From contig NC_058337.1 in the NCBI RefSeq assembly GCF_905475395.1, positions 91,258,368 to 91,322,367 of the forward strand: a stretch of DNA of 64,000 nucleotides, read 5' to 3'. Position 1 is the stretch's first letter. Every line of letters starts with the position of its first letter. A model generated the notes under the pieces. It did no database searches, had not been told where the DNA came from, and was given only the letters and a program-made list of their open reading frames with translations. Both the position numbers and the translations under genes were made by a program. The stretch is from Chrysoperla carnea (Eukaryota; Arthropoda; Insecta; Neuroptera; Chrysopidae). Shown one piece after another: positions 21,208 to 33,878 of this stretch.

Positions 21208-22514
21208 GGTAAGGATCACGAAAAAATTTCTAGTCGGGGAGGCGATTGTCTTCAAACTATTATGCAGATTTTCTGAAACAAGAATACTTTCGATCAAATT
21301 ACCATTCAGACAAGCACCAAATTAGCAACGAGTAACATAAGAGTAATTACGATTAGCTAATTCATACTGATGATGCCTACTTGGTAGTCGAAATACGTAT
21401 TTATAAAATACAAAAAACTGATCTAGGAATTTGGGGCAAAAAATCGAAATTTAAGTAAAGCTTTATTTTTTTCCTCTTCTTTTTTATTTAATTTTTCTTC
21501 TTACAAAATTTTATTATAATTCTACTTTAACATTCGACTTGTGTGACAAAAGTCAAATTATTTATTATAAAATAGCTCAATAATTTAAATAAACTTCCAA
21601 TAAACTTTAGCTTAAGAGATAAAGAACAATATTTTTAAGAGGAAATTTCAATATTTTCCAAATTCACAAAATTAATTTACAATAAAGGTACTCGTATACG
21701 TAAAATGTTTTTAATTACAAAATTTCAAATGTTCTGATAGGGTATTCATTTATGCAATGAATAATTAATTGAATGTTATTATGAAACAGTACTCTATGGT
21801 AGTGTAACATGCTAAATTTACATACATATTCAAAAACAATGAATATGTTAAACGATTTTGGTTTTACTAAACAGAATGTAGTTACCGTATTACGTACGTT
21901 TTACTTACGGCATACAGGACGGTACTCAAAAGATCAAATAAAAAATTCGTTTCTTAACTCTAGAATATTAAAACGATAATGAAAATTTTCAAGACAATAG
22001 AACAATTTCTTTCGCCAATAAATTTTTCTTGAAACAAGTAAATGTTTTCTCTTTTGCTGTAGAATGTTGTCAAGTTATTGAGGATTCGTTTATATTAATA
22101 GCTTACTTCGTGCGTTACATGGCTTACTTCGTATTTTGTAAGCTTTGGCATTGTGAATGGCAATCAATAGATTAACGGCTTATAGCTTAGTGGGATATCA
22201 TATGGCAATGAATTAAACAACGGTTTATTGTTAAACATAAGCAAGGCTTAGTAAAACAGTTCCTAGACTTGGTTATTTTTTTGTCCAATTTGAATAATAT
22301 GTCGGTATAAGTATGTCGGTATTTCATCTACAGTGATATATTAAAAATAAACGAACAACCGAGTGTAAATTGTATTCGTGCACTCAAACGTACATGTTTC
22401 GTTACTTGGAAAATCACTTTTCCAATACTTCCATCAAATAGTGAATAAAATGATTGGGTGAATAAACTGAATGTGAATAAGAATTTGCTTACAATATTTA
22501 CGAAAATGAACATA
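21208..22514. other. Non-coding stretch
   Basis: AT-rich. GAGTACCGTCCTGTATGCC before a donor-like GTAAGT on the minus strand near 21905-21930 was considered but has no supporting exon. Confidence 0.45.
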
Positions 22515-22625
22515 CGAAAGCCAGGGACACACATGTTGACATCGAGCAGGCACCGTAACATGACCGTGTGTAGCGTGCAGGCTGATTGTCGGGGCGGTGA
22601 AATCACGCTGGTGTGAAACAGCTTT
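22515..22625. mobile_element. Possible DNA-transposon terminus
   Basis: A GC-rich island in AT-rich DNA. On the minus strand it reads AAGCTGTTTCACACCAGCGT, then CACCGCCCCGACAATCAGC, and ends GTGTGTCCCTGGCT. The 'TGTTTCACAC...GCG' opening is like the ends of several cut-and-paste transposon groups. The other end was not found. The minus-strand frame across it (22328-22606) is not recognised as a protein. Confidence 0.35.
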
Positions 22626-23186
22626 AAATTCTAGACTTCGGTATATATTTTGAAGATGCAGCAGGCATTTCGGGGTAGAAAATGTTTAATTAATAGCGAA
22701 TGAACTAAGAAATTGGGCTTATGACGAGTGCAGGATAAAATAAAAAAATTCTTTTTTTTGGGACAAGCTTCTATGTTATTAAAAAGTAGGAAATTGAGAT
22801 TGTTACTCGATAATGTATAAGATCTTTACCCCATTATCTTTTTTAAAACCTGTTGTCGAAGATCAGCATACTCACGGTAGCAAATTTCCACTTGGACCGT
22901 CTTCAATCACAGACCATCCTGTAAATATGTATAATAGAATATTCATATAACAATATTATATATTATGTAAACAATATATATATTATATAGATATACTACA
23001 TACTAGATTTGTATGTATATATACATATATAACAAAATAAAACAGTTGCAGCCTGCGGTGATTTTAAATAGCTTACTTCAAGTCAATAAGCATTTAAAGT
23101 AGCCTATTATAACACAACAAAACTGTATTATTAAACAACAACACAAGCCTTAACACCTATACAACCAACAAGCATCGTATCGTTCC
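22626..23186. other. Non-coding stretch
   Basis: Contains TA-rich palindromic sequence near 22960-23030. No gene. Confidence 0.45.
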
Positions 23187-23235
23187 TATAAAAGCTTCCT
23201 TCGCATATCAACTCTAACTCAACTATACTCAGTTT
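23187..23235 (+). promoter_or_regulatory. Possible TATA-type promoter
   Basis: CTATAAAAG at about 23187 is followed by TATCAACTC about 25 bases on and by a TCAGT initiator-like motif about 42 bases on. No exon was recognised downstream, so this is a motif match only. Confidence 0.22.
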
Positions 23236-25432
23236 ATATGTTATGTGGGTGGTTCATGTTTTTAGGGGATTCAACAATATATTTTATATTTTGATGTACC
23301 AAATAAACGCAATGCCGTTTAGTATAGAAGAAAGTGCATTCAAAAGGTTGTGACGGATATTAGAAAATTGAGTCTCCATTTCATATTCAGTATAAAAAAA
23401 TTAGTTGACCGAAATAAAGGGTTTTTAAAAATAGCTAAGATTCAATAGCTTAACTTTGTCTTCGCCTTTTTACCCACCTGTCAAGAAATGGTTATCTTTT
23501 TTGCGCGTATCTTATATGTATGAATGTGTGTTCGTCAATTTCTTTATTACCACGTATCTTCCAAACGGCTCGAAGGAATTCGACATTTAAAATCTAAAGA
23601 CGCTCAAATCTTCCAAATAATGAGCCCCGACTCTTGAAATCGCTATGTAAATTACCGGACTTGTTTCTTTCTTTTCAGATTTCATGCCCGCAATATCCGA
23701 ATCAAACCTTTTCAATGTAATGTCTGTGTGTGTGTGTACGTATGTGCGCATGTTCGTATGTTCGTTCAGATTCTTTTGCCTAAATTATCTCGCAAACCAG
23801 TTATGACATTAACGTAATCGCGTATTTAAGAACTGAAAGAGTTTTCAGCAGAATTAATTCAGCCATTTTTGAATGGTAATAAAAAAACCGGAAAAAACTG
23901 AATAAATAGAATCTGAAAAGTGTACAAAATACATTTTTCTATGGAGATAATGATCGTTCCAGCATAAGCTGCAGTACATGTTCAAAGAATAATCTCTGAA
24001 GGCTAACAAGATTTTTTTTTAAATTTTTTTCTTCCTCTGGGAAGTTTGCCGTGTGGACACCGACTATGTACTGCCAATTTTATTATTATATACTATCAAA
24101 GATGCAAATAAAAATATTTAATTCATTTGGAATGGTTATTTGGTACAGTTAGCATTTACCCTACCGTAATGTTATTCGAGTTAATAATCTCATATAATGA
24201 ATATACTTTTAGTAAAAACTTACAATTTTCTTTTCAAACTCATCAGATTTTGTGGGCTTTATTTATTTAGTTAAACAATGTATGTTTCCAGAGTTTTTCT
24301 TTCTAGAAACAGTTTTTTTTTTCCATTTATACAAAATTACACTATAATTACTGTCGTTTTTGTTCTTATATTTCTTGTTTTTTATCTTTCGTTTTTCTCC
24401 TTACCATATTTTCTATTTTTTAAACATAGATTTTCAACTTAGATAATTTTGAATATTTCACATGTAAAATTTTTGTGAAAGTTAAAAGAAATTTGTTTTG
24501 TTTACTTAATTTATTTTAATTAAGACAAGTTAGTTAAGAAAAAAAAGTATTATAAATGATAAAATTTGACTACGTGTATGAAAAAATACAGTATCGATGT
24601 AGAAGTATAAAAAATTTAAGAAGGATATTATTAAAATAATACAAAGAAGTAAAGCAATTGAATTTTCATAGGTCTTGAACAAAAAAATGGTTCTACATTT
24701 AAGTATCATTTTCTGCATTATAACGGCAACTTATAAATTTTAAAAAAAATGGAACTTTCGTGAAAAAAAATGTTTAGGTTTCTTATTTTAATCTTTGCAT
24801 AATTATGCTGTAATTCTTTTGTACTAGCAAATGTTAGTATAAATATATTTTTTTGTTTTAAAGAAAATTTACTAATTAATTAACGCCTTTATTTTCTTCG
24901 ATTGTGGTCAATAATATTCGGAAAAAATTAAAGATAATATTAAATTAAAAAAATTAACTTTCACTCAAATAAAAGAATAAAATTGAAAATTTTTTTTAAT
25001 GAATAAAACGAATATTAAATAAAGATTATTAATTTTTTACTACTTGATATTTCTTTTGTGTGCAATCAAAAGTTTGTAAATAAATGTTATAACTAAAAAC
25101 AATAAGCTTAAAATAGAAAACCACTTAGTTTTAGCTACCACAAAAAGGATAGCATTAAGTGGTTTTGGACCTAGATAAGGTAATAACAAATGGCATTGGG
25201 ACAAAAAAATAGATACACGTTACAAGAGTATAAAAAATATTTAACCCAAAATTCATCGGCGTTTTATGGTCATTGTTACAGTCATGTTCATTTTTATAGA
25301 TTAAAATTTTATAAAGATTGATCGAGAGAACTATCGTTTGCCTGTTAAATATGTATCGAAAATCATAATGCCGTTACTTACTTATTTAAAATTAATGATC
25401 ATGTTCATCTAGTTATATTAATACTTATTAAC
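23236..25432. other. Non-coding stretch
   Basis: A good acceptor (TTTCTTTCTTTTCAG near 23690) precedes a short frame that runs into TG-rich microsatellite DNA. The rest is AT-rich and unrecognised. Confidence 0.45.
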
Positions 25433-25953
25433 ACACGTGAATACAAACAATTGACTGGATAATGGTTGAAGTATCGTGTCCAAAAATTGTTGAATGTCAG
25501 TGCTTGCGTTAATAAGAGGTTTTAAAAAAGAGTCTGTTTGATTTCTGAAAATTTCGAATATTATCGAAGTATTTTCTTCGTTTTTCGAGAATCTTTCGCA
25601 ATACTGATTGATGAAGCTATCTGTAAATTTCAACTTCCTATCTTTTATAGTTTGGGAGAAAATGGACACCAAAATTTTGTTCAAATCTGCGTCTTCACAG
25701 GTAAACCAAGTAGTTTACGAAAAAATATTTCAAACAAAAGTTATTGAAGTTCTTATAAAGAGCATTTTTATAAAGAACTTTTGTTCAATCTTTTACATTC
25801 CTAAAGACCCAAGATGCAATTGAAATCCCAAGATCCAAGATTCAAAGCTATCGTGTTGACGGGCAGATGAATGGACACACGGAAGTAAATGGAATACTTA
25901 TTATGGAATATACCTTGATATATATTTCATATATACACTATACAGGGTATAAT
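25433..25953 (-). repeat. Interspersed T repeat, degenerate copy
   Basis: Reverse orientation: ACAAACAATTGACTGG at the left, TTTCAAACAAAAGTT and GAACTTTTGTTC inside, and ATATTTCATATATACAC at the right tip. The overlapping frames on both strands are not genes. Confidence 0.7.
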
Positions 25954-27861
25954 AACATATTATTACGAAGGACTGAATTGGAGACTAAAATATCGTCAAT
26001 AATTTTGAAGTTATTAAATATGTTAAAATAAATTTTTCATATTACCAACAAAAAAAACCTATACTCATACTTCATATTCGTATACAAATAACCTTCAGGC
26101 TTACAACCTAAGTAATATATTCTTTAATATTGCAACGAAGGTTCGATATTTGGCTGTATCCGTCTGTTTTTCTTTTACGCCTTGATATATTGTAAACGAT
26201 TTATGATTAAATACAAATTGTGTTTCAATGTTATGTTCTTGGCAAATTTTTTGAATCAATGTTCTGAAGTTTCTGTCACAATAACGAATAAATACAGGAT
26301 TTAGTATAAATTTGGTAAACAAAACATAAATATTAAATAAATAAGCTCATGTTGACTAATAAACAAAAATAAAAAATGCGAGGAGTTGAAAAAGTTACAC
26401 TCTGAGTCTAAAGCTCGTATGACCGAATTGACTAAAGTACTTGGCATGCACTTAAGAAGCATCTTGGTGCGAGCGCATTTTTTCAATTCTCTTTAAGTTA
26501 GAATATGAAATTCAGATCGATAGATGAATTTTTAAAAATGAATAGGTATAATAACAATTCAAATTTTTATCAAAATCAACATTTATTTAAAAATTAAGTG
26601 GTAATTTAAAAACTGTCTAAACATAGATTCCTTTCCTAAATATTCAAAGGTTTATTTACAACTGACAACAAACAATGGACTGAGTTAATTGATGAAGTAC
26701 CATGTATAGACAATGTTGATTATATAATCTTTGTTTTTTTCGTCATGTAGGTAAAGAAAGAGAGCCACTTTTAAACAACCACACATACATACATAATACA
26801 CACACACGCCGATATTCCCATATATTGCATACTAAAAACAAAAAGTTCTAAAACCAAAAATCAAAGGTCAAATATTTTATATTTTCTACTGATTCACAAA
26901 ATAAAAAATTTCTTATTCCTGTATATGCGGCATGAACTCATTAAAATACCAAAACTTAAGTCAAAGTTATAAAAAAACTCGCAGTGGAGAATCCATTACA
27001 TTTATGAGACTCAATTATTATCAATATACTTAAACTATACGGTAATGCAGAAAACTTGGGCTTGAAGCATTCCTTGTAATTCTAGAAAGTAAAAAAAAAA
27101 CTTAAGACGATATTTTGTTTTCTTATTTTGAAAGACAATATTAAAATAAATATTTTGTACAAACGTTTTTTGTAGAAAAACAGTGTATGGTAACCGGTTT
27201 TATTTATCATGAGGTAAATTATAGGTTTTCATTTTATTCTCAATAGAATTTCTGCAATATATTTTCATATAGAACACCATGCAGCAATATTGTGGGCAAC
27301 ACCACTTTTCTCTCAATGGTTTTCTTATCTACATATTCTAATCATATATTTGTATATTGTATATGCTTTAGCAAGAAAATATGGCGAAAATATATGTATA
27401 CACTTAGGTACCAGAACCATCTTCTTACAACTCCATATCGATATTTAGCATGTAAATTGCTCAGTGCATGCCAGAGTTGGCTTAATTTATTCTAATTTTG
27501 TGCGCTAAGTGCGATTACAAGCTTCTTGTTGGCCTTTGAAAAATCGGCGATATATAGTAAAAAAGTTGTGATTTTAATACATCACATTCTTTCAGTTTCT
27601 TATACTATATTTTCACCCGTCAGCACTCACTTTTATTTTTAAATACATGTGTTTTTCGGTTTATGTCTTGAAATTTTTTCTATCTTCATTGTCCGGTCAA
27701 TTTAAACATTCGAAGGTTCAAAAATTCGCACCCGGCTGAAATTTGGTAGGATTGATCACCATCATTAATGAAATCTAATAAGCCCTCCTCGATCCGCGAT
27801 GACAATGATGATCCGAGATATGACGATTCAAAAAATCGGAAGAGTTGTAATCAGCCTGTGA
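25954..27861. other. Non-coding stretch with a T-repeat fragment
   Basis: A fragment of the T-repeat 3' end lies at about 26663-26740, minus orientation (GGACTGAGTTAATTGATGAA). An unrecognised GC-richer segment (GCACCCGGCTGAAATTTGGT) at about 27728-27860 precedes the next MITE. Confidence 0.5.
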
Positions 27862-28175
27862 TTTTATGAATGGACATATAATTCTATGGCCTTCATAGAA
27901 AATTTAATATTTTTTAACAAATTTAAATCAGTAAATATGTGAATTTACATTTAAAAAATATTATTTATACAATTACGTTTCTTATTTTCACAATTTCTAA
28001 TGCAAGAAATTTAATTAATTTTATATTTCAATAATTTAAACTGGACATTTACCATATCATTTACATGTAAAGTATTGATAATTAGTCATAACAACCACTT
28101 TTACGCCAAAATTATCCACTGCTGGCTCTGTTGTCAATTTGATTGTCCCTCCCATGATTACGCACCCAACGGATA
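27862..28175 (-). mobile_element. MITE-like element, degenerate copy F
   Basis: Aligns in reverse orientation with the 391-bp family over most of its length: ACATATAATTCTATGG, TAGTCATAACAACCACTTTT and CCATGATTACGCACCCAAC before GGATA. It is clearly older than copies A to D, and the Helitron context is absent. Confidence 0.7.
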
Positions 28176-28796
28176 TATGTAAGTAAAAATTGTATATATG
28201 TAAGCTACAATGACCGATAAATATTTAACGCGCCATATATTTGAGGCATGCACAGAACGCGTGAGCAAATCTCTCATCACTCGACTATAGTTTACCAGAC
28301 GGTTGTTGCGAGCACTGGGGGGGTTAAATTTGAAGAGTGAAAATCAGTCCTCACGAAATGAAAACGTGAAATACAAATCATATATCCATTTTTGAAAGAT
28401 CCACATTTTTAATAGTTTTTATCTATAGAATAGAATATCTAATTTTCTAGAATTATCTGTCTATATTATTTTAGAAAATTTTAGAAATTACGGATCTGGA
28501 CAACCATTTTTACTTTGCTATACATGCTATGCTTATCATAGACCATGTACACCATCCAATAGTCCATGTAGCGCTACATTATTATTGATCTGAATACTAT
28601 CTAGTCTGTCTGTTTATTGGTCTGTTCGTCGTATTTTGTAGTAATATATTCTATATTTATATACAAGTAGACTACAGAGGTCAATATTGTCGATTGAAAA
28701 TATACTCAAATTCAATCTGTTTTCAAAATGTCGAACATATATTGAAAATACATTCATAAATATAAAAATTTATATTTTCATATAATGTTTTCAGGT
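28176..28796. other. Non-coding stretch
   Basis: GC-richer around 28250-28340 (CGCGTGAGCAAATC..., CAGACGGTTGTTGCGAGC), unrecognised. No frame. Confidence 0.4.
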
Positions 28797-29048
28797 ACAT
28801 TATGTGCATCTTCAATAATTTCTGAATCTTCTATGATAGGAAACGTTATTGATTATGTACTATATGAATTTACTCTAAATCCAAAGAAAGCGCTACCTAA
28901 GAAGCATTATAACAAGAAGGAAGTGCCGCCATTCACCACCCATAAGTGGCTTAATAAATATTCAAGTTGGTTAATAATTCAAGAGCATGTTTATACCAAA
29001 AAGAAGGAAGGCTTGAAAATTACTTTTTTGAAAGTTGCTTTTGTTTAA
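28797..29048 (+). CDS. Unrecognised 3'-terminal exon candidate
   Basis: An acceptor (ATAATGTTTTCAG) ends at 28796, and an open frame of phase 1 then runs 83 codons to TAA at 29046-29048. Three overlapping AATAAA signals follow from 29065. The middle part (NPKKALPKKHYNKKEV, then PFTTHKWLNKYSSWLI) has balanced codon use and higher GC than its flanks, which makes a real exon plausible. The last ~25 residues are lysine-rich and simpler. An ATG at 28785 overlaps the acceptor and could serve as a start if unspliced (87 residues). I do not recognise the family, and no upstream exon was identified. Confidence 0.4.
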   Translation, partial: TLCASSIISESSMIGNVIDYVLYEFTLNPKKALPKKHYNKKEVPPFTTHKWLNKYSSWLIIQEHVYTKKKEGLKITFLKVAFV

Positions 29049-29064
29049 AAGTAATGTCTAAAAA

Positions 29065-29078
29065 AATAAATAAATAAA
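29065..29078 (+). terminator. Clustered AATAAA poly(A) signals
   Basis: AATAAATAAATAAA begins 17 bases after the stop of the exon candidate at 28797-29048. Such runs also occur by chance in DNA this AT-rich. Confidence 0.35.
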
Positions 29079-29090
29079 AACTTAAAAAAA

Positions 29091-29460
29091 AACCGGCTTC
29101 AAAATAAAAACTTTTCCAAACCAAATATTTGATTTTGTTTTTGTTAAAAGTTTATTTTATTTTATAATTTTTAGTGAATCTGAAGTACACTAACTTATTT
29201 GTCACTAAAAAAAGGAATAATCGAAATTGGTTGGTGTGATATTGAGTTATTCGTCCTTTTGCATACTTAATGCAAATTTAAGACTTTTATGGATTTCTCA
29301 TGGATGCCGTTGCCAGAACTGGACCAAAATGAAAAGGTACCACATGGGAAGCACAAGTAGATAAAGAATCATCAAAATCGGTTCACCCAGTCGAAAGTTC
29401 TGATGTAACACACATACAGTCAAATTGATTTACTCCTCCTTTTTTGTTTGAAGTCGGTTA
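29091..29460. mobile_element. Interspersed repeat with GAAGTCGGTT ends, copy 1
   Basis: Starts AACCGGCTTCAAA and ends TTTGAAGTCGGTT, an inverted terminal pair. The internal blocks TTTTTAGTGAATCT, GATATTGAGTTATTCG and CAGAACTGGACCAA are shared in order with 62779-63086. Confidence 0.75.
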
Positions 29461-30239
29461 AAAAAACTATTCCGGTAGTTTTCGTTAAGTTCTTTAAAAC
29501 GTGCATACTGTCAGCACATAAATTACCAAGGAAGTTGAAAGTGTAACAAAATAGAAATATAAAAATCTTCATAATCCCAAAAGATACACTCAACAGATCT
29601 TACCAAAGGAAAGTGATGGTTGGTCAACATATTACTAACAAAAATGTGATGATTCTCTTCAAAAGCGATTCTTCCATTATGCTTTAACTCCTTAATCCGT
29701 ATTTTCTATGAGATAAATGAATATGTCACACTTGTCATTTTGGTCGTTCAAGGAACATTGAACTTATTATTTGGCACACTGTTTCAATTTTTTAATTAAT
29801 AAAATCCAATCTAAGCATTAATAATTGCTATTTTTATTAATGATTTTTGTTGGTCCTGGTGCAATGAATAGGTACTATTATTGTATTCATAATTCAATTT
29901 TAAAAGTGTCAATTTATATTTTTTAATGATAAAATCTAAAACAAATGAATTATCAATTTTGTACGTTGAGCAATTTTATATGATATGTGTATGTCTACAT
30001 CATCGAAATTTTAAAATATAATTGAATTTATGCTTATGGATTTATGAAAATAATAATTTATTTATTCAAAACATTTTAAAAATAATTTGCGTTTAAAATC
30101 AGTTACCTAACAGATTAATACTAATAATCGCATCTCGATTTTTCTTTAACTACATGAAAACCGTCTTTTTTATCAGATGGTTTCGTTCTTAGTCGTCTCC
30201 AATTCGAGTACCAACTCCAGTTTTTATTCTTATTTTTTC
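29461..30239. other. Non-coding stretch
   Basis: No supported gene or repeat family. Confidence 0.45.
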
Positions 30240-30525
30240 GCTACCGTATTATTCTGACAAATCCGTTGAAATTTGTTGTGTGTAGAACAATTGACTCAGT
30301 TCTATTGGGGAACATTCTAATGATAAACAAGATGCTATCTACTTTGTTGGCTATAGGTCTGAAAGACTGATCCCCAATCTTTTGGTTGGAAATTCGATTG
30401 AAATCATAATAAACTGTAATTGGATGTGAATCATCCATTGCGACGGGTCACATATGATTAGTCTGCGAATCGTACTCGGCCTGTCAACGTGCCAACCGAG
30501 CTTTCTATCACTGAACCAATTCTAT
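30240..30525 (-). mobile_element. Possible tRNA-Gly-like SINE
   Basis: On the minus strand GGTTCAGTGATAGAAAGCTC and GGCCGAGTACGATTCGC (within about 30464-30520) match the A-box/D-arm and B-box/T-arm layout of a glycine tRNA with damaged stems. A body follows with GTGACCCGTCGCAATGG. Ends and target duplication were not resolved. The minus-strand frame at 30241-30438 lies in this body and is not a gene. Confidence 0.45.
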
Positions 30526-30999
30526 TTTACATATAATATAAGCATTAAGGCTGTTGTCTCGTTATGAGCATATCGATAGAAAATTCTAAATTTGTGTATA
30601 CTTGTTAAAAATATAATAATACTTTTACCATAAAAATTTGAAGTCAATTGACCGTCTATTGACTCGAGATTGACTCGAAATAAATTTCATTTAAAAAACA
30701 GGGGTTATCCTCCGTTTTTCAGATACCTATTCCTAACAGAGGCCACCCACATCATTTTTCTTTTTTTTATTCTTTTTTTTAAAAACTAAATCCAGTAGCT
30801 GTGTTCTTAAATTTAATTAACGTACGGTTCATTCACATGCAAAGTATACGAGAGGATATATTTTTAACAGTTTTTAACAAGTTTTTTATTTCTCTAAAAA
30901 AAAAGTAGATTTGAGGTATTTTCAAAAAACTAACTGAAAATTTATGTATGAGTTTTAATCTGAATGTTTATTAGTTTTGTTTATTTTTAACCAACAAAT
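30526..30999. other. Non-coding stretch
   Basis: AT-rich with T tracts. Nothing recognised. Confidence 0.45.
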
Positions 31000-31270
31000 A
31001 AAAAAGGTGTTATAAGTTTGATCGTATGTGTGTGTTCCTGTATGTCTGTGGAATGGTAGCGCTTTATGAACGAATGAACCGATTTTGATTTTTTTGTTTC
31101 GTACCCGGAACACTTAAAAAATAGGCTATAATCCTCCAAATCGGTTCATTTTGGAGAAGGCTCTGAGGAAAAAGATAATTTATTGGAAAGTGTTCTTAGA
31201 TAATATGTTTCAAGTGCAAGTTAAGAGTTCCGAAACAGAAAAATTTGTCGGAGGTTTTTTAAATTTTGAA
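31000..31270 (+). repeat. Interspersed R repeat, copy 1
   Basis: Begins GGTGTTATAAGTTTGATCG, then a TGTGTGT segment, GAATGAACCGATTTTGAT, GGAAAGTGTTCTTAG and GTTTCAAGTGCAAG. The same blocks in the same order occur at 45333-45600 and in part at 45826-46020 and 47755-48012. Confidence 0.75.
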
Positions 31271-32287
31271 AATTTCACTTGTTATATTAAATATTGTATC
31301 TATATATATACATAATATGCTACAGTCAAAATTGCTTACAATGCCATTGAAGGCGCCAGTAACTATAGTCGTTAGAACCGAGCATATGTGCAATTCATAT
31401 TAAAATGAAGAGAATCTGCATTGTACATAATATGTTGGTCGTTGTTGAGCATTGTCTAACAAAGCCAACGTACTAGGCTATGTCTTGTAGCAACTGGTAC
31501 AAAATTTATTCATAAAATTTTCAAGATGAGCTTTAATGGTATTTATCAAAATTAAAATAAAACTTATTTCCAGATTTTATGAATAATTAATTTAATTTTT
31601 TAAAAACATTCCTAAAATTTTCGTTACATATATTATTGAATGGTATTGTAACGACCTGGTGATTCTTATTTCTTATTGATCGGGTGCAACATCAATGAGA
31701 TCCATGGTAACCATCTCGTATATATTACTTTGGTTACACAAACAACCAATTGCCCTCAGAAAGTAAATTTTAAGACGTCAATTAAGCGTTATTATTTCTT
31801 CTCCACATTTCAGCATTAAAATGTAAGAGCAACCTCTTACTGTATCAATCTCTCGATATTGTAAAACCAAAAATCAAAGTCGTATACAAAAAATAGTGAA
31901 GCTACCTAAAATATTCATTCATATATTATGAATATGTGATGTTTATATTCCTATATGTTCGTTACACACAGCATTTTACCATATACTTTTTAGTGCATGC
32001 ATTTACATCATTCGTTCATTCACTGGGATGTGCTTTAAATATCTTATCTTTCTATTTCACTGCACACGCCGATTCGCCAATTTTAATGTTTCTGAATTTA
32101 TTTGTAATATTTTCTATGTACAGAATGTCCTATATCATTCATACAATACTTGTTACTGCATAATAAATAATGTATAATATTGATAAATTAATTAAAAATT
32201 ACAAGAATCCTTAAATTTGCTGTAATTGATGATGAAAATGAATATTTGAATATATTTCGAAAAGTGAAAGAAAGAAAAAAGTAAAGC
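31271..32287. other. Non-coding stretch
   Basis: No supported gene. The hydrophobic frame at 31936-32163 is F/I/L-rich by composition and was not called. Confidence 0.45.
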
Positions 32288-32314
32288 CTGGCAGTATTAC
32301 CGTTATACTGCCAG
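32288..32314. repeat. Perfect 10-bp-stem hairpin
   Basis: CTGGCAGTAT and ATACTGCCAG are separated by a 7-nt loop (TACCGTT). This is GC-richer than its surroundings and may be the end of an unrecognised element. Confidence 0.8.
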
Positions 32315-32631
32315 TCTGCAAGGTCTGCCACTATTTTTCCATAAAAATACATGTTGTAACAAGAAAATTACACTTGAGTTTATCCGGCCTGTCACTATTT
32401 TTCTGCGTTTATAAGGAATGGATGATTTTCTCCTCGATTTTAACATCCTCCTTTATCTCGAAAATGGCCGATCTGTCTTACATGTAAATGTCTATGAGAT
32501 AAAATGCTTCACATCGACTTAGAAGCTTATTTACTTCGCGACTGAAAGTAACACTTAATGAATTTTTTCCGTACTATATCCTAGAATATATTAAGTATGA
32601 AAAGTACATTATGTAATTAATGCTAAATATT

Positions 32632-33183
32632 AACACGCTTTTATTAGCTTCACACGTATGCTAGTATGTTAGTATGTAACGGAAACATTAAACACGATTT
32701 TGGCCCTCTTAAAAACGTCAGATTAACTCGAAATTTAGCGTACTTATCAAAAACCTATGAAAATTCAATAATTGAATAAGTTTTTTTTTTTATTGTCCTC
32801 ATCAAGATTTTCAGGATTAACGATTTCCATATCTGAAAAATATATACATTTATTTGCGCTCCCACCAATTTAATACTGAATTTTTGATAAATAAATCATC
32901 TAAAGGCAGTCTAAAAAACACAAAATAAATAATAGTTTTAAAAAACTAGAAAACACGCTTTTGTAACTAGCTGAACATAAAAGTAGAAAATAAATTCTTT
33001 AAATTCAAAAAAATTTCTATTTATCGTGTAAAAGCGTGGACTGCTTTTTATAACATATGTCTATAAAATATTTACAATAATTGAAATTTATCACCCCATG
33101 CTTTTTTACGATAAAATGTTTTTTTTGAATTTAAAGAAATTATTTTCTACCTTTTAGTTCATCTAGTTACAAAAGCGTGTTTT
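32632..33183 (+). mobile_element. Foldback element FB, copy 1
   Basis: Starts AACACGCTTTTATTAGCTT and ends TTACAAAAGCGTGTTT. Its right half is a large imperfect inverted repeat, with arms at about 32953-33040 and 33098-33182 centred on TATTTACAATAATTGAAATT. The block TTGCGCTCCCACCA lies to the left. The same layout recurs at 33879-34434. Confidence 0.8.
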
Positions 33184-33878
33184 TTAGTTTTTTTAAACCA
33201 TTATTTATTACCGTTTTGTCTTAGATTTTGTAAATTTGAGAAAATTAAAGGATACACGTCACCCTATCCATACATGATTTGTTTTAAATACATATATAAT
33301 ATTTTTTATATCCCGTATGATAATAACCACCAAACACAAGTACTCACTAACCATCCTTATACATATAAAAACTACCATACTATAAAAAAGAAACAAGTCA
33401 CATACGAAAACAAAACAAAAATAACATTAGTAATATTAATAGTTCCAAATACCTATTTCTGTATATATATTTTTTATTTCATTTGTTTTCTTCATATGAC
33501 TGATAAAAAAATATCAAAACAAATCTTAAATTTCATTTTGACCTCTATATACAGAAACTAATATGTTCTAGAGGGCTTTTGTACATGAGTATCTTCCAGA
33601 AATATGCAGAAATGATTGAAAATGATATGGAATAAATTGAATGAAATAAATTAAATGAAAATGTTAACTTTGTAGATTTTTCTTACTTAATTGTTTGGAA
33701 ATACGTTTAGAAGTGCCTAGATTTCGTAGTAAAGAATTTAATTATATTTTAAATTGAGCCTTTCCAGCTTATAAATATGCATGTATGGAGTGACCTATAT
33801 GAAAATTTTTTCTTTTTGGTACAAAACAATATAATTTATGTATGTAATATCGTCTTTATGCAAATAGAGTGTTTTTTA
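33184..33878. other. Non-coding spacer between foldback copies
   Basis: A 95-residue plus-strand frame at 33274-33561 is Y/I/K/T-rich without domain or splice support, and was not called as a gene. Confidence 0.45.

Noticed and set aside
20788..21297. Overlapping minus-strand frames of 169 and 93 residues
   Set aside because: They arise from the 25-bp tandem array inside the TIR element; three array units keep any frame open.
22328..22606. 92-residue minus-strand frame with Cys-rich start
   Set aside because: The recognisable part looks like a transposon terminus and the rest is hydrophobic AT-rich translation.
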